From NCBI GenBank assembly GCA_027579435.1, contig JANBPK010001370.1, forward strand, positions 1 through 18,969: a stretch of 18,969 nt of DNA, read 5' to 3'. The notes below the pieces were generated by a model. It did not search any database. It had not been told where the DNA came from and was given only the letters and a program-made list of their open reading frames with translations. Below are positions 18,801 through 18,969 of this stretch, in pieces. Source of the stretch: Candolleomyces eurysporus (lineage: Eukaryota > Basidiomycota > Agaricomycetes > Agaricales > Psathyrellaceae). The translations under genes were made by a program, and so were the position numbers. Numbering within the stretch: position 1 is the stretch's first letter; each line of letters begins with the position of its first letter.

Positions 18801-18969
18801 TCATCGTCTGAATTTTTGTCACCTGCAGCGCGTCCTCCCTCACTCTTTCGCTTGCGCTTGTTGCTCGCGGTCGAAGCGGAGGCCGACTGCGCAGAGGGTG
18901 TCTGCGGAGCCTCTGGAACGCCGTGGCGGGCTGCCGGAGGGTACATCATCATTGGCTGATGATGATACT
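15864..18969 (-). CDS. Zn(II)2Cys6 transcription factor with fungal-specific regulatory domain, 5' end open
   Basis: Exons: 18969(edge)-18719, 18663-18604, 18552-18348, 18297-17759, 17706-17612, 17558-17409, 17333-17209, 17109-16883, 16814-16695, 16620-16035 and 15973-15864. All phases match, giving 816 aa from the first Met in the window (18952). The frame continues to the edge (YHHQP before that Met), so the true start may lie outside. The zinc cluster has all six Cys at C82, C85, C92, C103, C106 and C113 (CX2CX6CX10CX2CX6C), preceded by KKRTKTQRA and followed by a Lys-rich linker (RFKKKKLEE). Residues about 236-500 fit the fungal-specific transcription factor domain (IESLLNAYFTEIAPMLPI, AQDLGLHRAESV, RRRLWGACLICDRWASIAYGHP). 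The C-terminus is acidic, Gln/Asn-rich and ends in FDWGQWDAFFSRF, like an activation region. It is a nuclear DNA-binding regulator; FacB/Acu-15-type or xylanolytic-type names would be guesses. Intron 1 appears to be GC-AG. Confidence 0.92.
16659..16677. repeat. Perfect 7-base inverted repeat with 5-base loop in an intron
   Basis: cgtgtca, ggggc, tgacacg lies within the intron 16694-16621 of the zinc-cluster gene. It could form a small hairpin in the pre-mRNA or be chance; a 7-base stem alone is weak evidence. Confidence 0.5.

Noticed and set aside
1..18969. Mobile elements, CRISPR, tRNA or rRNA genes
   Set aside because: No terminal repeats, transposase or reverse-transcriptase motifs, spacer arrays or recognisable structural RNA signatures were seen on either strand.

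Overview
The window looks like nuclear DNA from a filamentous basidiomycete, probably an Agaricomycete. The genes carry many short introns of about 47-99 bases with GT(R)NGT donors, and they can be joined in frame by eye. The families fit: basidiomycete-type F-box proteins, a Zn(II)2Cys6 regulator, and the core eukaryotic genes SAR1 and GPI14/PIG-M. There is no bacterial-style operon, CRISPR array, prophage or recognisable intact transposon.

Layout, left to right. At 1-231 (minus) is the start of a gene cut by the window edge. About 3 kb with no convincing gene follows; the only candidate is a weak small spliced ORF at 1173-1358. At 3182-5849 (minus) is an F-box gene of the basidiomycete type. 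It can be followed through many exons but carries an in-frame TGA and at least one single-base frameshift, so it is probably a pseudogene. At 6198-7884 and 8271-9952 (plus) are two tandem paralogous F-box/leucine-rich genes with the same intron positions, the same three exon lengths and the same predicted size (519 aa). At 10032-11587 (minus) is GPI14/PIG-M, the first mannosyltransferase of GPI-anchor synthesis (4 exons, 458 aa). At 11918-12821 (minus) is SAR1, the COPII GTPase (7 exons, 192 aa). At 13309-15175 (plus) is an uncharacterised proline-rich and coiled-coil protein (2 exons, 599 aa). At 15864-18969 (minus) is a long Zn(II)2Cys6 transcription factor (at least 11 exons, 816 aa or more), open at the right edge.

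The main structural finding is how the tandem F-box pair arose. The spacer between the two copies (about 7895-8120) is a decayed copy of the 3' end of the PIG-M gene, which converges on the downstream F-box copy. The duplicated unit was therefore F-box gene plus the tail of its convergent neighbour, about 2.07-2.1 kb long, copied in direct tandem. Both F-box copies remain open while the PIG-M fragment has decayed.

The two ambiguous bases (12697 and 13764) each lie against a homopolymer, and each restores a perfect reading frame when dropped. They are assembly or base-calling artefacts, not gene lesions. I found no multi-gene system that can be called new. SAR1 and PIG-M both act early in the secretory pathway at the ER, but nothing in the sequence links their regulation, so their adjacency may be chance.
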